Assembly (NCBI RefSeq): GCF_004765805.1
Contig: NZ_SBIU01000003.1
Location: 434,001-498,000 of the forward strand
Length of the DNA stretch: 64,000 nt
Direction of reading: 5' to 3'
Source: Halorussus halobius
GTDB lineage: Archaea > Halobacteriota > Halobacteria > Halobacteriales > Haladaptataceae
A program made the translations under genes and the position numbers. Positions 8,419 through 16,638 of the stretch are shown here, piece after piece; positions within the stretch are counted from its first letter, which is position 1, and each line of letters begins with the position of its first letter. Under the pieces are notes generated by a model, which saw nothing but the letters and a program-made list of their open reading frames with translations, searched no databases and was not told the origin of the DNA.

Positions 8419-10062
8419 CTATTCGAGGTAGCCAAGGTCCGCGAGCCGGGCCTCGACGTCGCCGTCGTCGGTCGAGGCCCGTTCGCCCGCGTCGAACGCG
8501 GGGTACGATTCAGTGCCGGCCGGCTCGACCGGTGACAGGACCGAGCCGTCCATCCGGTCGCTGGCCGGGCAGCCGAGCGTCGCCAGCACCGTGGGCGCGA
8601 CGTCGAACAGATGGGCTCCGGCGAGGCCGGCGTCGGGGTCGACGTCCGCGCCCGCAATCGCCACCACGCCGTCGCGCTTGTGGTTGTAGGGTTCGCTTGG
8701 CGGGCCGAACGTCCCGCCGCCGACCCGCGCCGAGAGGAACTCGTCGTACTCCCGTGGCACCGTGAGCACGTCCGGCGCGGCCTCGACGTGGGGCCCGGAG
8801 AAGACCGCCTCGCGTCTGACCACGCGCTCGAACACCGGCTCTCCGTCGGGCGTCTCGACCGCCGACAGCAGGTCGACGAGTTCGTCGCGGACCGCCTCGT
8901 ACTCGTCGGGGTCGACGGTGCCCTCGGGCTCGCGGCCCGCGAGGTTCACCCGGACGCCGAGCTCGATGCGGTCGCGGACGTAGGCCCGCGAGGCCGGGAA
9001 GTCGACCTGCTCGGCGGCCGCGCGGGCGAGGTCGGCGGGGACGCGTTCGGCGACGAACTCGGCGAGCCCGACCGAGTCGAGCGCGGCCTCGATTCGCTGT
9101 GCGGTGAGTCCCACCGACGCCAGCGCGTCGAGCGCTCGCTCGGCCGGCGGGCGGTCGGTCCCGCCCCCGGCCGCGCGCTCGCCGTCCTCGCCCGCCCGAA
9201 GCCGGTCGTCGGCGATGGTCGTCCAGGTGGGCATCCCCTCGCCGTCGGTCGTCGTCTCGACCAGCCCGCGCCGCCGGAGGAGCTCGTTCGGGCGGAACTC
9301 GTAGCCCGTGTACTCGCCCATCCCGTGGTCGCTGGCGACGACGACGGTGTCGGGGTCGCAGGTCGACAGAATCTCGCCCACCTGCTCGTCGACCGCCTCG
9401 TAGACGGCCCGGACCGTGTCGTCGTCGCCCGGGAACTCGTGGAACACGGTGTCGGTCTGCTGGAACTGGACGAAGCCGAAGTCGGGGTCGAACCGCTCGA
9501 CCAGATACCGGAACGCCTCGCCGCGCATTGCCACCAGCCGGCGGTACCACTCGACCGCTCGCTCCTCGTCGTCGACCTCGCGGGGCGCGTACACCCGGTA
9601 GTCGCCGACCGCCTCCCGGACGTCTTCGAGCAGTCCCTCGGGATGACAGGTGGGGTCCTCGGGCGCGGTGTAGCCCGGCACGACCGCGCCGTCGATCTCG
9701 GCGGGCGGGCTCGTCACGGGCGCGTTGACCACGACGCTCGACCGGCCGCGACCGTCGAGCAGCTCCCAGAGCGACGGTTCGCGGACGTGGGTCGCGTTCA
9801 CCACGTCCCAGTCGTAGCCCTCGAACGTCAGGAAGCCGTACACGCCGTGCTTGCCCGGGTTCGTCCCGGTGTACAGCGAGGGCCACGCGCTCGGCGTCCA
9901 CGGCGGAATCTGGGACTCCAGTCGTCCGACTGCGCCGGCCTCGAACACCGACGCGAGGTTCGGCACCGCGCCCGCCTCGACGAGCGGGTCGAGGACCGAC
10001 CGGCATCCGGCGTCGATGCCGATCAGCAGCGTCTCCACGTTCGCTTGCGGGGAATCGGCCAT
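8419..10062 (-). CDS. Alkaline phosphatase superfamily phosphodiesterase/phosphotransferase, copy 1
   Basis: A 547-residue cytoplasmic-looking protein of the type I phosphodiesterase/nucleotide pyrophosphatase branch. Metal-site and nucleophile elements are visible: LLIGIDAGC near residue 13, PPWTPSAWPSLYTG (nucleophile loop, about 53-66), HGVYGF, and VVVASDHGMGEY in the middle. These enzymes hydrolyse or transfer phosphodiesters; the substrate here is unknown. It is first in a two-gene unit with the FemAB-like gene. The ATG at 10062 is exactly 26 nt after the promoter element, implying a leaderless mRNA. A divergent paralogue is at 24671-26254. A role in phospho-decoration of glycans or lipid carriers is inferred. 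Confidence 0.85.
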   Translation of the reverse strand: MADSPQANVETLLIGIDAGCRSVLDPLVEAGAVPNLASVFEAGAVGRLESQIPPWTPSAWPSLYTGTNPGKHGVYGFLTFEGYDWDVVNATHVREPSLWELLDGRGRSSVVVNAPVTSPPAEIDGAVVPGYTAPEDPTCHPEGLLEDVREAVGDYRVYAPREVDDEERAVEWYRRLVAMRGEAFRYLVERFDPDFGFVQFQQTDTVFHEFPGDDDTVRAVYEAVDEQVGEILSTCDPDTVVVASDHGMGEYTGYEFRPNELLRRRGLVETTTDGEGMPTWTTIADDRLRAGEDGERAAGGGTDRPPAERALDALASVGLTAQRIEAALDSVGLAEFVAERVPADLARAAAEQVDFPASRAYVRDRIELGVRVNLAGREPEGTVDPDEYEAVRDELVDLLSAVETPDGEPVFERVVRREAVFSGPHVEAAPDVLTVPREYDEFLSARVGGGTFGPPSEPYNHKRDGVVAIAGADVDPDAGLAGAHLFDVAPTVLATLGCPASDRMDGSVLSPVEPAGTESYPAFDAGERASTDDGDVEARLADLGYLE

Positions 10063-10087
10063 CGTATCCCCAAAGCGTGGGTCGACC

Positions 10088-10106
10088 CTTTGTTATTCGT
10101 CGGCTG
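10088..10106 (-). promoter_or_regulatory. CAG-N7-ATAACAAAG element (phosphodiesterase/FemAB unit)
   Basis: Minus strand: CAG (10106-10104), seven bases, ATAACAAAG (10096-10088). The last G is 26 nt before the ATG at 10062. No better TATA box is seen in the interval. Confidence 0.8.
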
Positions 10107-10214
10107 TCGGACCCCAAACGCGACCTACCCGGGAAACGGGCGATTACGGGGCCGATGTGCGGTGGAAAGGACTCCTTTCGGGGCGTCGTTCCGACCGTTG
10201 CGCCGGCGGCCATT

Positions 10215-10330
10215 ACTTTTAAATTGAGGATTTGAATTGAATCCGAGTCGGAACCTTTAAGAATAGATAGTGTGGCATTGAAGTCGCATGGCACGCGACG
10301 AGACGGCGCGCGAACCCGACCCCGAACCGC
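10215..10330 (+). repeat. Duplicated promoter-plus-leader segment, copy 1
   Basis: This stretch and 10727-10840 share a related AT-rich promoter, GAGTCGGAA before the TATA-like region, and then an almost identical coding start (ATGGCACGCGACGAGACGGC). The similarity fades after the Tat-like leader. It is a diverged direct duplication about 510 bp apart. Confidence 0.65.
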
Positions 10331-10518
10331 TGCTCGACCGCCGGGCGTACCTCCGGCTGGCCGGCGCGACAGCGGTTGCGGTCGCAGTGGCAGGTGCGAG
10401 TGAGTCGGCGGACGCCGCCGACCACGATTCGACTCCCGCTGACGAGACACGGCCCTCACGGAGCAGTCGCGGCGACCGCTCCGAGACCGCCGCGAGCCCC
10501 GTCCGGTCCCGACGCTGA
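10288..10518 (+). CDS. Truncated Tat-leader ORF, copy 1
   Basis: A 76-residue ORF opening MARDETAREPDPEPLLDRR and continuing with a twin-arginine leader (RRAYLRLAGATAVAVAVAG) that ends near ESADAAD. The rest is a 40-residue Ser/Arg/Thr-rich tail with no domain. It looks like the signal-peptide end of an exported protein whose body has been lost. CTTTAAG at 10254-10260 lies 28-34 nt before the ATG, so transcription is plausible. A second copy of the same leader occurs at 10800. It may be a remnant rather than a working gene. Confidence 0.45.
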   Translation: MARDETAREPDPEPLLDRRAYLRLAGATAVAVAVAGASESADAADHDSTPADETRPSRSSRGDRSETAASPVRSRR

Positions 10519-10726
10519 CGCTGCCCTCCTCGCCCGTGGCCTCGAACGCCACCGGCGCTCGGCTCGCGTCGACCCCTCCACCACAACTATCGGTCCGAGA
10601 ACCATTTCACACCGTTGCGCGCGAGCCGCCGGGAAGGAACCCGACGACGTCCGTCACCAAATCGTGCGCTTGGAGCCTTGATAGCGAACGGACGCGGTTT
10701 CCGCGCGAGAGCGCGACCGAGATTAG

Positions 10727-10840
10727 TACTTAAATTCTATAATCTACATTGAGTAGGAGTCGGAAGGTTTTTGAACCAGTAATGGACCGTTGAACACGCA
10801 TGGCACGCGACGAGACGGCACGCGAGAGCGGTTCCGAACA
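10727..10840 (+). repeat. Duplicated promoter-plus-leader segment, copy 2
   Basis: Second copy of the segment at 10215-10330. It keeps the TTAAATT box, GAGTCGGAA and the first 20 coding bases of the leader ORF at 10800. Substitutions and small indels show the duplication is not recent. Confidence 0.65.
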
Positions 10841-11009
10841 GTCCCTCCTCGAACGTCGGTCGCACCTCCGGCTGGCGGGTGCGGCCGCGGCGACCGCGGC
10901 CGGGGCGAGGCCGCCGACTGGCCCGTCCGAGCGCGACCGACGCCGACGCGGAGCCGACGCCGAACTCGGGAACGAGTCGAGCCGGGAGGACGGCGATGGC
11001 GACGAATAA
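10800..11009 (+). CDS. Truncated Tat-leader ORF, copy 2
   Basis: A 69-residue ORF opening MARDETARESGSEQSLLERR, then HLRLAGAAAATAAGA, matching the leader at 10288. Here the hydrophobic core is weaker and the sequence runs into an Arg/Asp/Glu-rich tail. It overlaps the start of the next gene by 14 bp. Without a mature domain and with a decayed signal it is probably a remnant, although the overlap could couple its translation to the downstream small protein. Confidence 0.35.
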   Translation: MARDETARESGSEQSLLERRSHLRLAGAAAATAAGARPPTGPSERDRRRRGADAELGNESSREDGDGDE

Positions 11010-11223
11010 CGTCGAGGCCGGCCGCGAGCGCTGGCGGGACGTCGCACGCGACCCCGACCCGACGGACCTGGGCTACGACATCGCCGACTGGGAGGTCGTC
11101 CGCGCCCGGAAGGACGACCGGGGCCACCTGATGTTCCTGCCCGAGGACGAGCAGCGGCTCCGCGAGGAGGCGTTCATCGTGGCCGAGGCCGACTCGGTCT
11201 GCGACGTGGTCGACCGACTCTAG
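10996..11223 (+). CDS. Small acidic protein of unknown function
   Basis: A 75-residue protein, MATNNVEAGRERWRDVARDP at the start, then LGYDIADWEVVRARKDDRGH and a C-terminal EAFIVAEADSVCDVVDRL. Charge pattern and codon use are typical of a real haloarchaeal gene, and I have the impression of similar small proteins elsewhere, but I cannot name a family. ATG 10996 was chosen because translation further upstream in this frame gives Arg/Pro-rich sequence. It overlaps the end of the second Tat-leader ORF. No function can be inferred. Confidence 0.55.
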   Translation: MATNNVEAGRERWRDVARDPDPTDLGYDIADWEVVRARKDDRGHLMFLPEDEQRLREEAFIVAEADSVCDVVDRL

Positions 11224-11415
11224 GGGATTCGCGTGGGTCCGAGTCCTTCGTATCGCCTTTCGCGGTCGACGGTAGCTCGGACGGTTTCGAGACGAGCGCG
11301 ACCGACACCGGGGCGGTAGCTACGTCCGCGCCGGAGTGAACGAACGCCGACGTACGCCAAAGCGACCGGTCGGCGACGCGCGTTCGGACACCGAGGAGCC
11401 GAAAGCCGAACCCCG

Positions 11416-12726
11416 CTACGCCTCGTCCTCGACCAGCCGCCTGGCGTTCTCGAACAGGTCGTCGACCCGGGTCCGGCTCCGGGCCTCCGCCGTGACCCGG
11501 ACCAGCGGCTGGGTCCCGCTCGCGCGCACGAGGAACCAGCCGTCGTCGGTCTCGGCGCGGACGCCGTCGAGCGCGTCCACCTCGTCGTACGCCGCGCGGA
11601 CGCGCTCGCGGACGCGGTCCATCACCGCCGCCTTCTCGTCGGTTCGGACGCTCCCGCGCCGGAGCGGGTACGTCTCGATCTCGTCGACGAGTCGGCCCAG
11701 CGGCCGCCGGTTGGCGACCAGCGAGGCCAGCCGACACGCCGCCAGCGGGCCGTCGGGACACAGCGTCTCCGCGGGCCATATCCACGCGCCGCTGGGCTCG
11801 CCGCCGAACGCCACGCCCGACTCGCCCGCCCGCTCGGCCACGTACACGTCGCCCACGCGAGTTCGCACGACCGAGACGCCCCGGGATTCGAGCGCGTCCG
11901 CGACCGCCAGGCTGGTGTCGACCGGCACCGCCACCTCGTCGCCCGGCGTGGCGGCCTCGCGGGCGAACAGCGCGAGCAGCACGTCGCCCGACACGAACTC
12001 GCCGTCGGCGGTCACCGCCCGCATCCGGTCGGCGTCGCCGTCGTGCGCGACGCCGAGGTCGGCGTCCGACGCCGCGGTGAACTCGACCAGCCCCGCGCAG
12101 TTCTCGGCGGTCGGCTCGCTCGGGCGCGCGGGGAACGCCCCGTCGGGCGTGGCGTTCAGCGTCACCACGTCGTGGCCGAGTCGCCGGAGCGCGGCCGCCG
12201 TGACCTGCCCGACGCCGTTGCCCACGTCGACGACTATCGAGCAGTCGCCGTCCGCGGCCGCGTCGGCGAGCGCGTCGACGTGGCGGGCCGGTGCGCCGTC
12301 CCACTGGGTTTGCTCGCCCAGCGCGTCCCAGTCGGCGAGCGCGTAGTCGTCGGCGCGCACGCGGGCCGCGACCGCCTCGCGCTGGGCCTCGTCGAAGGCC
12401 TGCCCCGAGGGGTTCCACAGCTTCAGTCCGTTGTCGCGGGGCGGGTTGTGGCTCGCGGTCACCACCAGCCCGGCGTCGGCGTCGCGCCAGCCGACGCTCC
12501 GGGCCACCGTGGGCGTGGCGGCCTCGCCGAGTCGGAGCGCGTCCGCGCCACACTCCCGGAGGCCCGCCGCCGCCGCGTCCGCGAGCGCGCGGCCGCTCTC
12601 GCGGGCGTCCCGGCCCACGACCACGCGGTCGTAGCCCTCGCTGGCGAGCGCCCGCCCGACCGCCAGCGCGAGGTCGCAGGTCACTTCCTCGCCGATGCGT
12701 CCCCTGATTCCACTGGTTCCGAACAT
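11416..12726 (-). CDS. glmM: Phosphoglucosamine mutase / phosphomannomutase
   Basis: A 436-residue alpha-D-phosphohexomutase. FGTSGIRG at the N-terminus, the phosphoserine loop TASHNPPRDNGLK (about 90-102), the metal-binding loop DGDADRM (about 215-221), the sugar-binding GGEPSGAW and the phosphate-binding RASGTQPLVRV near the C-terminus are all present. The family interconverts glucosamine-6-P and -1-P or mannose phosphates. With glmS and a glmU-like gene in the same motif-defined regulon, a GlmM role is the better reading. It lies 34 bp after the DUF7344 regulator gene on the same strand and should be cotranscribed with it. Confidence 0.88.
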   Translation of the reverse strand: MFGTSGIRGRIGEEVTCDLALAVGRALASEGYDRVVVGRDARESGRALADAAAAGLRECGADALRLGEAATPTVARSVGWRDADAGLVVTASHNPPRDNGLKLWNPSGQAFDEAQREAVAARVRADDYALADWDALGEQTQWDGAPARHVDALADAAADGDCSIVVDVGNGVGQVTAAALRRLGHDVVTLNATPDGAFPARPSEPTAENCAGLVEFTAASDADLGVAHDGDADRMRAVTADGEFVSGDVLLALFAREAATPGDEVAVPVDTSLAVADALESRGVSVVRTRVGDVYVAERAGESGVAFGGEPSGAWIWPAETLCPDGPLAACRLASLVANRRPLGRLVDEIETYPLRRGSVRTDEKAAVMDRVRERVRAAYDEVDALDGVRAETDDGWFLVRASGTQPLVRVTAEARSRTRVDDLFENARRLVEDEA

Positions 12727-12760
12727 CAGTTTACCCCTCCAGTACCGCCGATTCCGACCA

Positions 12761-13321
12761 TCAGTTCTCCTGTCCGTTCGCCCGCGCCAGTTCGGGCGGC
12801 GTGCCGAGGTCGCCGCCGCGTCGATACGTCAGGAAGTGGACGACCGCCGAGACGCCGAACGCCGCCAGGATGACCGTCGCCAGCACCAGCCCGGGGACGA
12901 GCCCGAACACCGGGAGGTCGAGCCACACCGCCGCGACCAGCACCGAGCTGACCCCCACCAGTCCGAGGTAGTACCGGTCCCACGGGAACTCCGAGTTCGA
13001 GACGTCGCCGAGATACAGGTCGAGGTCGGCGGCCCGGTCGGCGAGCCGGACCACGCCCTCGTCGCGGTCGTAGGCCACGACGCCGGCCTCGTCGAGCTTC
13101 GGCAGGTGGGTCTGGTAGAGCGAGATGTACACGCGCTTGCGCTGCTCGGTGGTCAGCGCGGCGGTCGTGGTCTCGTTCTCCCACGCCGCGACCTGCTCGG
13201 TCAGGTCCGACAGCTCGGCCGCCCCGCCCTCGCGCCGGAGGTAGTAGAGCGCGTACCGACGCCGGGGGCTCTTCAGCACCTCGAACACCTCGTCCTGGGA
13301 GAGCGAGTCAGCCCGAGACAT
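12761..13321 (-). CDS. DUF7344 winged-helix protein with C-terminal membrane helices
   Basis: A 186-residue protein. The N-terminal 100 residues form a haloarchaeal winged-helix domain (LSQDEVFEVLKSPRRRYALYYL, YISLYQTHLPKLDEAGVV), the DUF7344 type predicted to bind DNA. Two hydrophobic helices follow (about 118-165), so it may be a membrane-tethered regulator. It is the first gene of a unit with glmM and has a CAG-N7-GTAACAAAG element about 113 bp upstream. As the only recognisable transcription factor inside the polysaccharide locus it is a candidate for reading that motif, but this is inference. Confidence 0.8.
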   Translation of the reverse strand: MSRADSLSQDEVFEVLKSPRRRYALYYLRREGGAAELSDLTEQVAAWENETTTAALTTEQRKRVYISLYQTHLPKLDEAGVVAYDRDEGVVRLADRAADLDLYLGDVSNSEFPWDRYYLGLVGVSSVLVAAVWLDLPVFGLVPGLVLATVILAAFGVSAVVHFLTYRRGGDLGTPPELARANGQEN

Positions 13322-13433
13322 GGTCCCGTCGTGGACTGCCGGTCGTCCGCAACGGTGCGCGCTCGGGCCACCCCGACCGGGGGGACTTCCGAAGGTGAGA
13401 CCGCCGCATACACACGGACTCGTCGCATCGGCA

Positions 13434-13452
13434 CTTTGTTACCCAGTTGCTG
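13434..13452 (-). promoter_or_regulatory. CAG-N7-GTAACAAAG element (DUF7344-glmM unit)
   Basis: Minus strand: CAG (13452-13450), seven bases, GTAACAAAG (13442-13434). It is 113 bp before the DUF7344 start, which would leave a leader of roughly 87 nt if transcription starts 26 nt downstream. Confidence 0.7.
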
Positions 13453-13613
13453 CGCCCGGGTAATCCGCAGGTACGCCCGGTCGTACCCCGGATACGCGCC
13501 GACTGTCGGACCGCGACGGGCGGGGAGCGCGACCGTCTGGCTCGGCCGCCGCAGGGCGACCGGGGGCCCGAATCCGCAGGCTGGCGCGACGATAGGTCGG
13601 CTGTACTCCCGGC

Positions 13614-13632
13614 CAGGCTCCGTATAACAAAG
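13614..13632 (+). promoter_or_regulatory. CAG-N7-ATAACAAAG element (wbp-like operon)
   Basis: CAG (13614-13616), seven bases, ATAACAAAG (13624-13632). It precedes the wbpD-E-B-A-like operon by 185 bp and is divergent from the copy at 13434-13452. The remaining 13322-13816 interval shows no gene other than a mini-ORF. Confidence 0.75.
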
Positions 13633-13760
13633 GAGTGACACGGGGACTGGAACCACGACGCCCGGTTCGCCGCCCGGCGGCAGCCCGCGTCGGCCCGCGA
13701 CCCCCGTTCGCCGGTCGACGGCCCGCCCTCGGGCGGTACGGTCGGGCAGACCGACTCACC

Positions 13761-13820
13761 ATGAACCTGTTATCGATTCCAGCGGCCCGAGTAACTCCCC
13801 GCGGAGGTGACCCCGGATGA
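13761..13820 (+). CDS. 19-codon leader mini-ORF before the N-acetyltransferase gene
   Basis: ATG 13761 opens MNLLSIPAARVTPRGGDPG and ends at a TGA that overlaps the ATG of the next gene (ATGA, 13817-13820). It sits in the presumed leader downstream of the promoter element. Same layout as the mini-ORFs before the PKD, DUF1616 and glmS genes. Confidence 0.3.
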   Translation: MNLLSIPAARVTPRGGDPG

Positions 13821-14455
13821 CGAACGTCGACTCCCACCCCGGTCGCGACCGGTCCGACGACGACCGCGGCCGGCTCGACCCCCGGCTCGGCGACGACTGC
13901 GACGTCTCGCCCGACGCCACGGTGGGCCTTCGCCACAGCGAGGACGCCTCGCCGCCCGTGCTGGGCGACCGGGCCACCGTTCGGTCCGGAACCGTCGTGT
14001 ACGCCGACGTGGAGGTCGGCGACGACTTCACAACCGGCCACGACGTCCTCGTGCGCGAGGACACCGTCATCGGTGACGGCGTGGTCGTCGGCACCGACAC
14101 CGTCGTCGACGGAACGACCACCATCGGCTCGCACGTCAGCCTCCAGACCGGCGTGTACGTCCCGACCAACACCGAAATCGGCGACGAGGTGTTCGTCGGT
14201 CCCCACGCGGTGCTGACCAACGACCCCTACCCCGTCCGCGAGGAGGTCGACCTCGTCGGGCCCACGCTCGACGACCACGTCTCCGTCGGCGCGAACGCCA
14301 CCCTGTTGCCCGACGTGACGGTCGGCGAGGGGTCGTTCGTGGCGGCCGGCGCGGTCGTGACCGAGGACGTGCCACCGGAGACGCTGGCGGTGGGCGCGCC
14401 CGCCGAACACCGGGCGCTCCCCGACGAACTCGACGGGGGGAACGACCTCGCATGA
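13817..14455 (+). CDS. Hexapeptide-repeat N-acetyltransferase, WbpD/WlbB-like
   Basis: A 212-residue left-handed beta-helix acyltransferase. After a 35-residue acidic N-terminus, hexapeptide repeats run from about 45 to 195 (GDDFTTGHDVLVREDTVIGDGVVVG, IGDEVFVGPHAVLTND, GSFVAAGAVVTEDV) and end with the usual VGAPAEH motif. By order with the next three genes it should acetylate the 3-amino group of UDP-2-acetamido-3-amino-2,3-dideoxyglucuronate using acetyl-CoA. The His in VGPHAVL is in the position of the catalytic base in this family. It is first gene of a tightly packed operon; its ATG overlaps a leader mini-ORF. Confidence 0.85.
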   Translation: MTNVDSHPGRDRSDDDRGRLDPRLGDDCDVSPDATVGLRHSEDASPPVLGDRATVRSGTVVYADVEVGDDFTTGHDVLVREDTVIGDGVVVGTDTVVDGTTTIGSHVSLQTGVYVPTNTEIGDEVFVGPHAVLTNDPYPVREEVDLVGPTLDDHVSVGANATLLPDVTVGEGSFVAAGAVVTEDVPPETLAVGAPAEHRALPDELDGGNDLA

Positions 14456-14489
14456 CGGGCGCGTCCGTCACGACAGAGGTGACCCGCGC

Positions 14490-15578
14490 GTGACCGAGAT
14501 ACCCATCGCCGACCCCGAACTCGGCGAGCGCGAAATCGAGCGCGTCCGCCGGGTGATGGAGTCGGGCGCGCTCGCGGACGGCCCCGAAGTCAGGCAGTTC
14601 GAGGAGGAGTTCGCCGAGTTCTGCGGGACCGACCGCGGGGTCGCGACGTGCAACGGCACGGCCGCGCTCCACGCCGCGCTGGTCGCGCTCGGCGTCGGCC
14701 CGGGCGACGAGGTGGTGACCAGTCCCCTCTCGTTCGTGGCCAGCGCCAACGCGGTCCGGCTGGCGGGAGCCGAGCCCGTCTTCGCCGACGTGGACCCCGA
14801 GACCTACACGCTCGACCCGGACGCGGTCGAGGCACTCGTCCGCGAGCGCGACGACGTGGCCGCACTCCTCCCGGTCCACCTCTACGGGCTGCCGGCCGAG
14901 ATGGACCACCTGCTCGACGTGGCCGACGACTACGACCTCGCCGTAATCGAGGACGCGGCCCAGGCCCACGGCGCGACCTACCGGGGCGAGCCGGTCGGCT
15001 CGCTCGGCGACGCCGCGTGCTTCTCGTTTTACCCGACCAAGAACATGACCACCGGCGAGGGCGGGATGATAACCACCGACCGCGGGGACGTGGCCGAGCG
15101 GGCCGCCAGCTTCGTCAACCACGGCCGGCCGCCCGACGGCGGCTACGACCACGTCCGGGTCGGTCACAACTTCCGGCTGACCTCGCTGGCGGCCGCCATC
15201 GGGCGGGTCCAGCTCGACCGACTGCCCGGCTACAACGCGGCCCGGCGGGCGAACGCGGCCTCCCTCACCGACGCCCTCGCGGACGCGCCGGTGGCGACGC
15301 CGACCGAACCCGACGACCGCCGGCACGTCTACCACCAGTACACCGTGCGGGCCGACGACCGCGACGGACTGGCGGCCCACCTCGAGGAGGTCGGCGTCGG
15401 CACGGGCGTCTACTACCCGACGCCGATCCACGCCCAGCCCTGCTACGAGGGCGCGAGTCCCGACGCGCCGGCCGCCGAGCGGGCGGCCGAGCGCGTCCTC
15501 TCGCTGCCGGTCCACCCGAACCTCTCGGAACAGGACCTCCGAACCATCGCCACAGCCATCACCGAGTATGACCACTGA
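14490..15578 (+). CDS. DegT/DnrJ/EryC1/StrS aminotransferase, WbpE/WlbC-like
   Basis: A 362-residue PLP-dependent sugar aminotransferase. CNGTAALHAAL (about 54-64), TSPLSFVASAN, IEDAAQAHGA (Asp 155) and FSFYPTKNMTTGEGGM with the PLP-binding Lys 184 are all present, and the C-terminal region has the usual YHQYTVR. It would transfer an amino group from glutamate to the 3-keto group of UDP-2-acetamido-3-keto-glucuronate. The GTG start at 14490 lies 34 bp after the acetyltransferase; the end overlaps the oxidoreductase gene by 11 bp. Assignment to the WbpE step rests on the operon. Confidence 0.88.
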   Translation: MTEIPIADPELGEREIERVRRVMESGALADGPEVRQFEEEFAEFCGTDRGVATCNGTAALHAALVALGVGPGDEVVTSPLSFVASANAVRLAGAEPVFADVDPETYTLDPDAVEALVRERDDVAALLPVHLYGLPAEMDHLLDVADDYDLAVIEDAAQAHGATYRGEPVGSLGDAACFSFYPTKNMTTGEGGMITTDRGDVAERAASFVNHGRPPDGGYDHVRVGHNFRLTSLAAAIGRVQLDRLPGYNAARRANAASLTDALADAPVATPTEPDDRRHVYHQYTVRADDRDGLAAHLEEVGVGTGVYYPTPIHAQPCYEGASPDAPAAERAAERVLSLPVHPNLSEQDLRTIATAITEYDH

Positions 15579-16638
15579 CTTCCCCGATTCGACCGACGAG
15601 GCGAGCGACCCCGACGAGAGCGATACGACCGCGCGAGCCGACGGCGGCGCGCCGGCCCACCCCGACGCGACCGACGCGGCGGTCGTCGGCGTCGGCAGCA
15701 TGGGTCGCCACCACGCCAGAGTGTACAGCGAGCTTCCGGACGTGAACCTCGTGGGCGTCGCCGACGCCGACGTCGAGACGGCCCGCGAGGTGGCCGACGC
15801 CCACGGCACCGTCCCGATGGACCGCGAGGCCCTGCTCGACCGAGCCGACGTGGCCTCGGTCGCGGTGCCGACCCGGTTCCACGCCGACGTGGCCGCCGAG
15901 TGCGTCGACGCGGGCGTGGACGTGCTGGTCGAGAAGCCGTTCGTGGCCGACCCCGCGCGGGGCCGACAGCTAATCGAGCGCGCCGACCGCGAGGACGTGA
16001 CGATACAGGTCGGCCACGTCGAGCGGTTCAACCCCGCCATCCGGGCGCTGTCGGACGTGGTGGCCGACCTCGACGTCATCGCGGTCGACGCCCGGCGGCT
16101 CGGGCCGCCGCCGGAGGGCCGCCAGCTCGACCGAAGCGCGGTGCTGGACCTGATGATACACGACATCGACGTGGTGCTGGCGATGCTGGGCGACGAGCCC
16201 GACGACGTCTCCGCGCGGGGCGCGAAGGACAACCAGTACGCCGCCGCGAACCTCTCCTTTCCGGACGGGACGGTCGCCACGCTCACCGCGAGCCGGGTGA
16301 CCCAACAGCGGGTCCGGCGGCTCGCCATCACCGCAGAGGAGTGTCGGGTCGACGTCGACTACATCGACCGGTCGGTCGAGATACACCGCCACTCGCTGCC
16401 CGAGTACATCGAGGACAACGGGGACGTGCGCTACCGCCACGAGAGCATCGTCGAGCGCCCAACGGTCGAGACGGGCGAGCCGCTGAAGAACCAGCTCGAA
16501 TCGTTCGTGACGGCCGCGACGACCGACGCCGACCCCGTGGTGTCGGCCGAGGACGGGCTCCGGGTGCTCGAAGTCGCCCGGCGCATCGACGAGGCGGCGG
16601 CCGACGCCAGGTCCGAACCGGAGGTGAGCGCGCGGTGA
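15568..16638 (+). CDS. Gfo/Idh/MocA-family UDP-sugar 3-dehydrogenase, WbpB/WlbA-like
   Basis: A 356-residue NAD(P)-dependent oxidoreductase. An acidic N-terminal 35 residues precede the Rossmann motif VVGVGSMGRHHARVY, then the catalytic EKPF (122-125) and IQVGHVERFNPA with the conserved His 150. A C-terminal alpha/beta domain completes the fold. In the WbpB step UDP-2-acetamido-glucuronate is oxidised at C3, giving the substrate for the aminotransferase. It overlaps both neighbours (11 bp upstream, GTGA downstream), so the four genes are translationally linked. Confidence 0.88.
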   Translation: MTTDFPDSTDEASDPDESDTTARADGGAPAHPDATDAAVVGVGSMGRHHARVYSELPDVNLVGVADADVETAREVADAHGTVPMDREALLDRADVASVAVPTRFHADVAAECVDAGVDVLVEKPFVADPARGRQLIERADREDVTIQVGHVERFNPAIRALSDVVADLDVIAVDARRLGPPPEGRQLDRSAVLDLMIHDIDVVLAMLGDEPDDVSARGAKDNQYAAANLSFPDGTVATLTASRVTQQRVRRLAITAEECRVDVDYIDRSVEIHRHSLPEYIEDNGDVRYRHESIVERPTVETGEPLKNQLESFVTAATTDADPVVSAEDGLRVLEVARRIDEAAADARSEPEVSAR

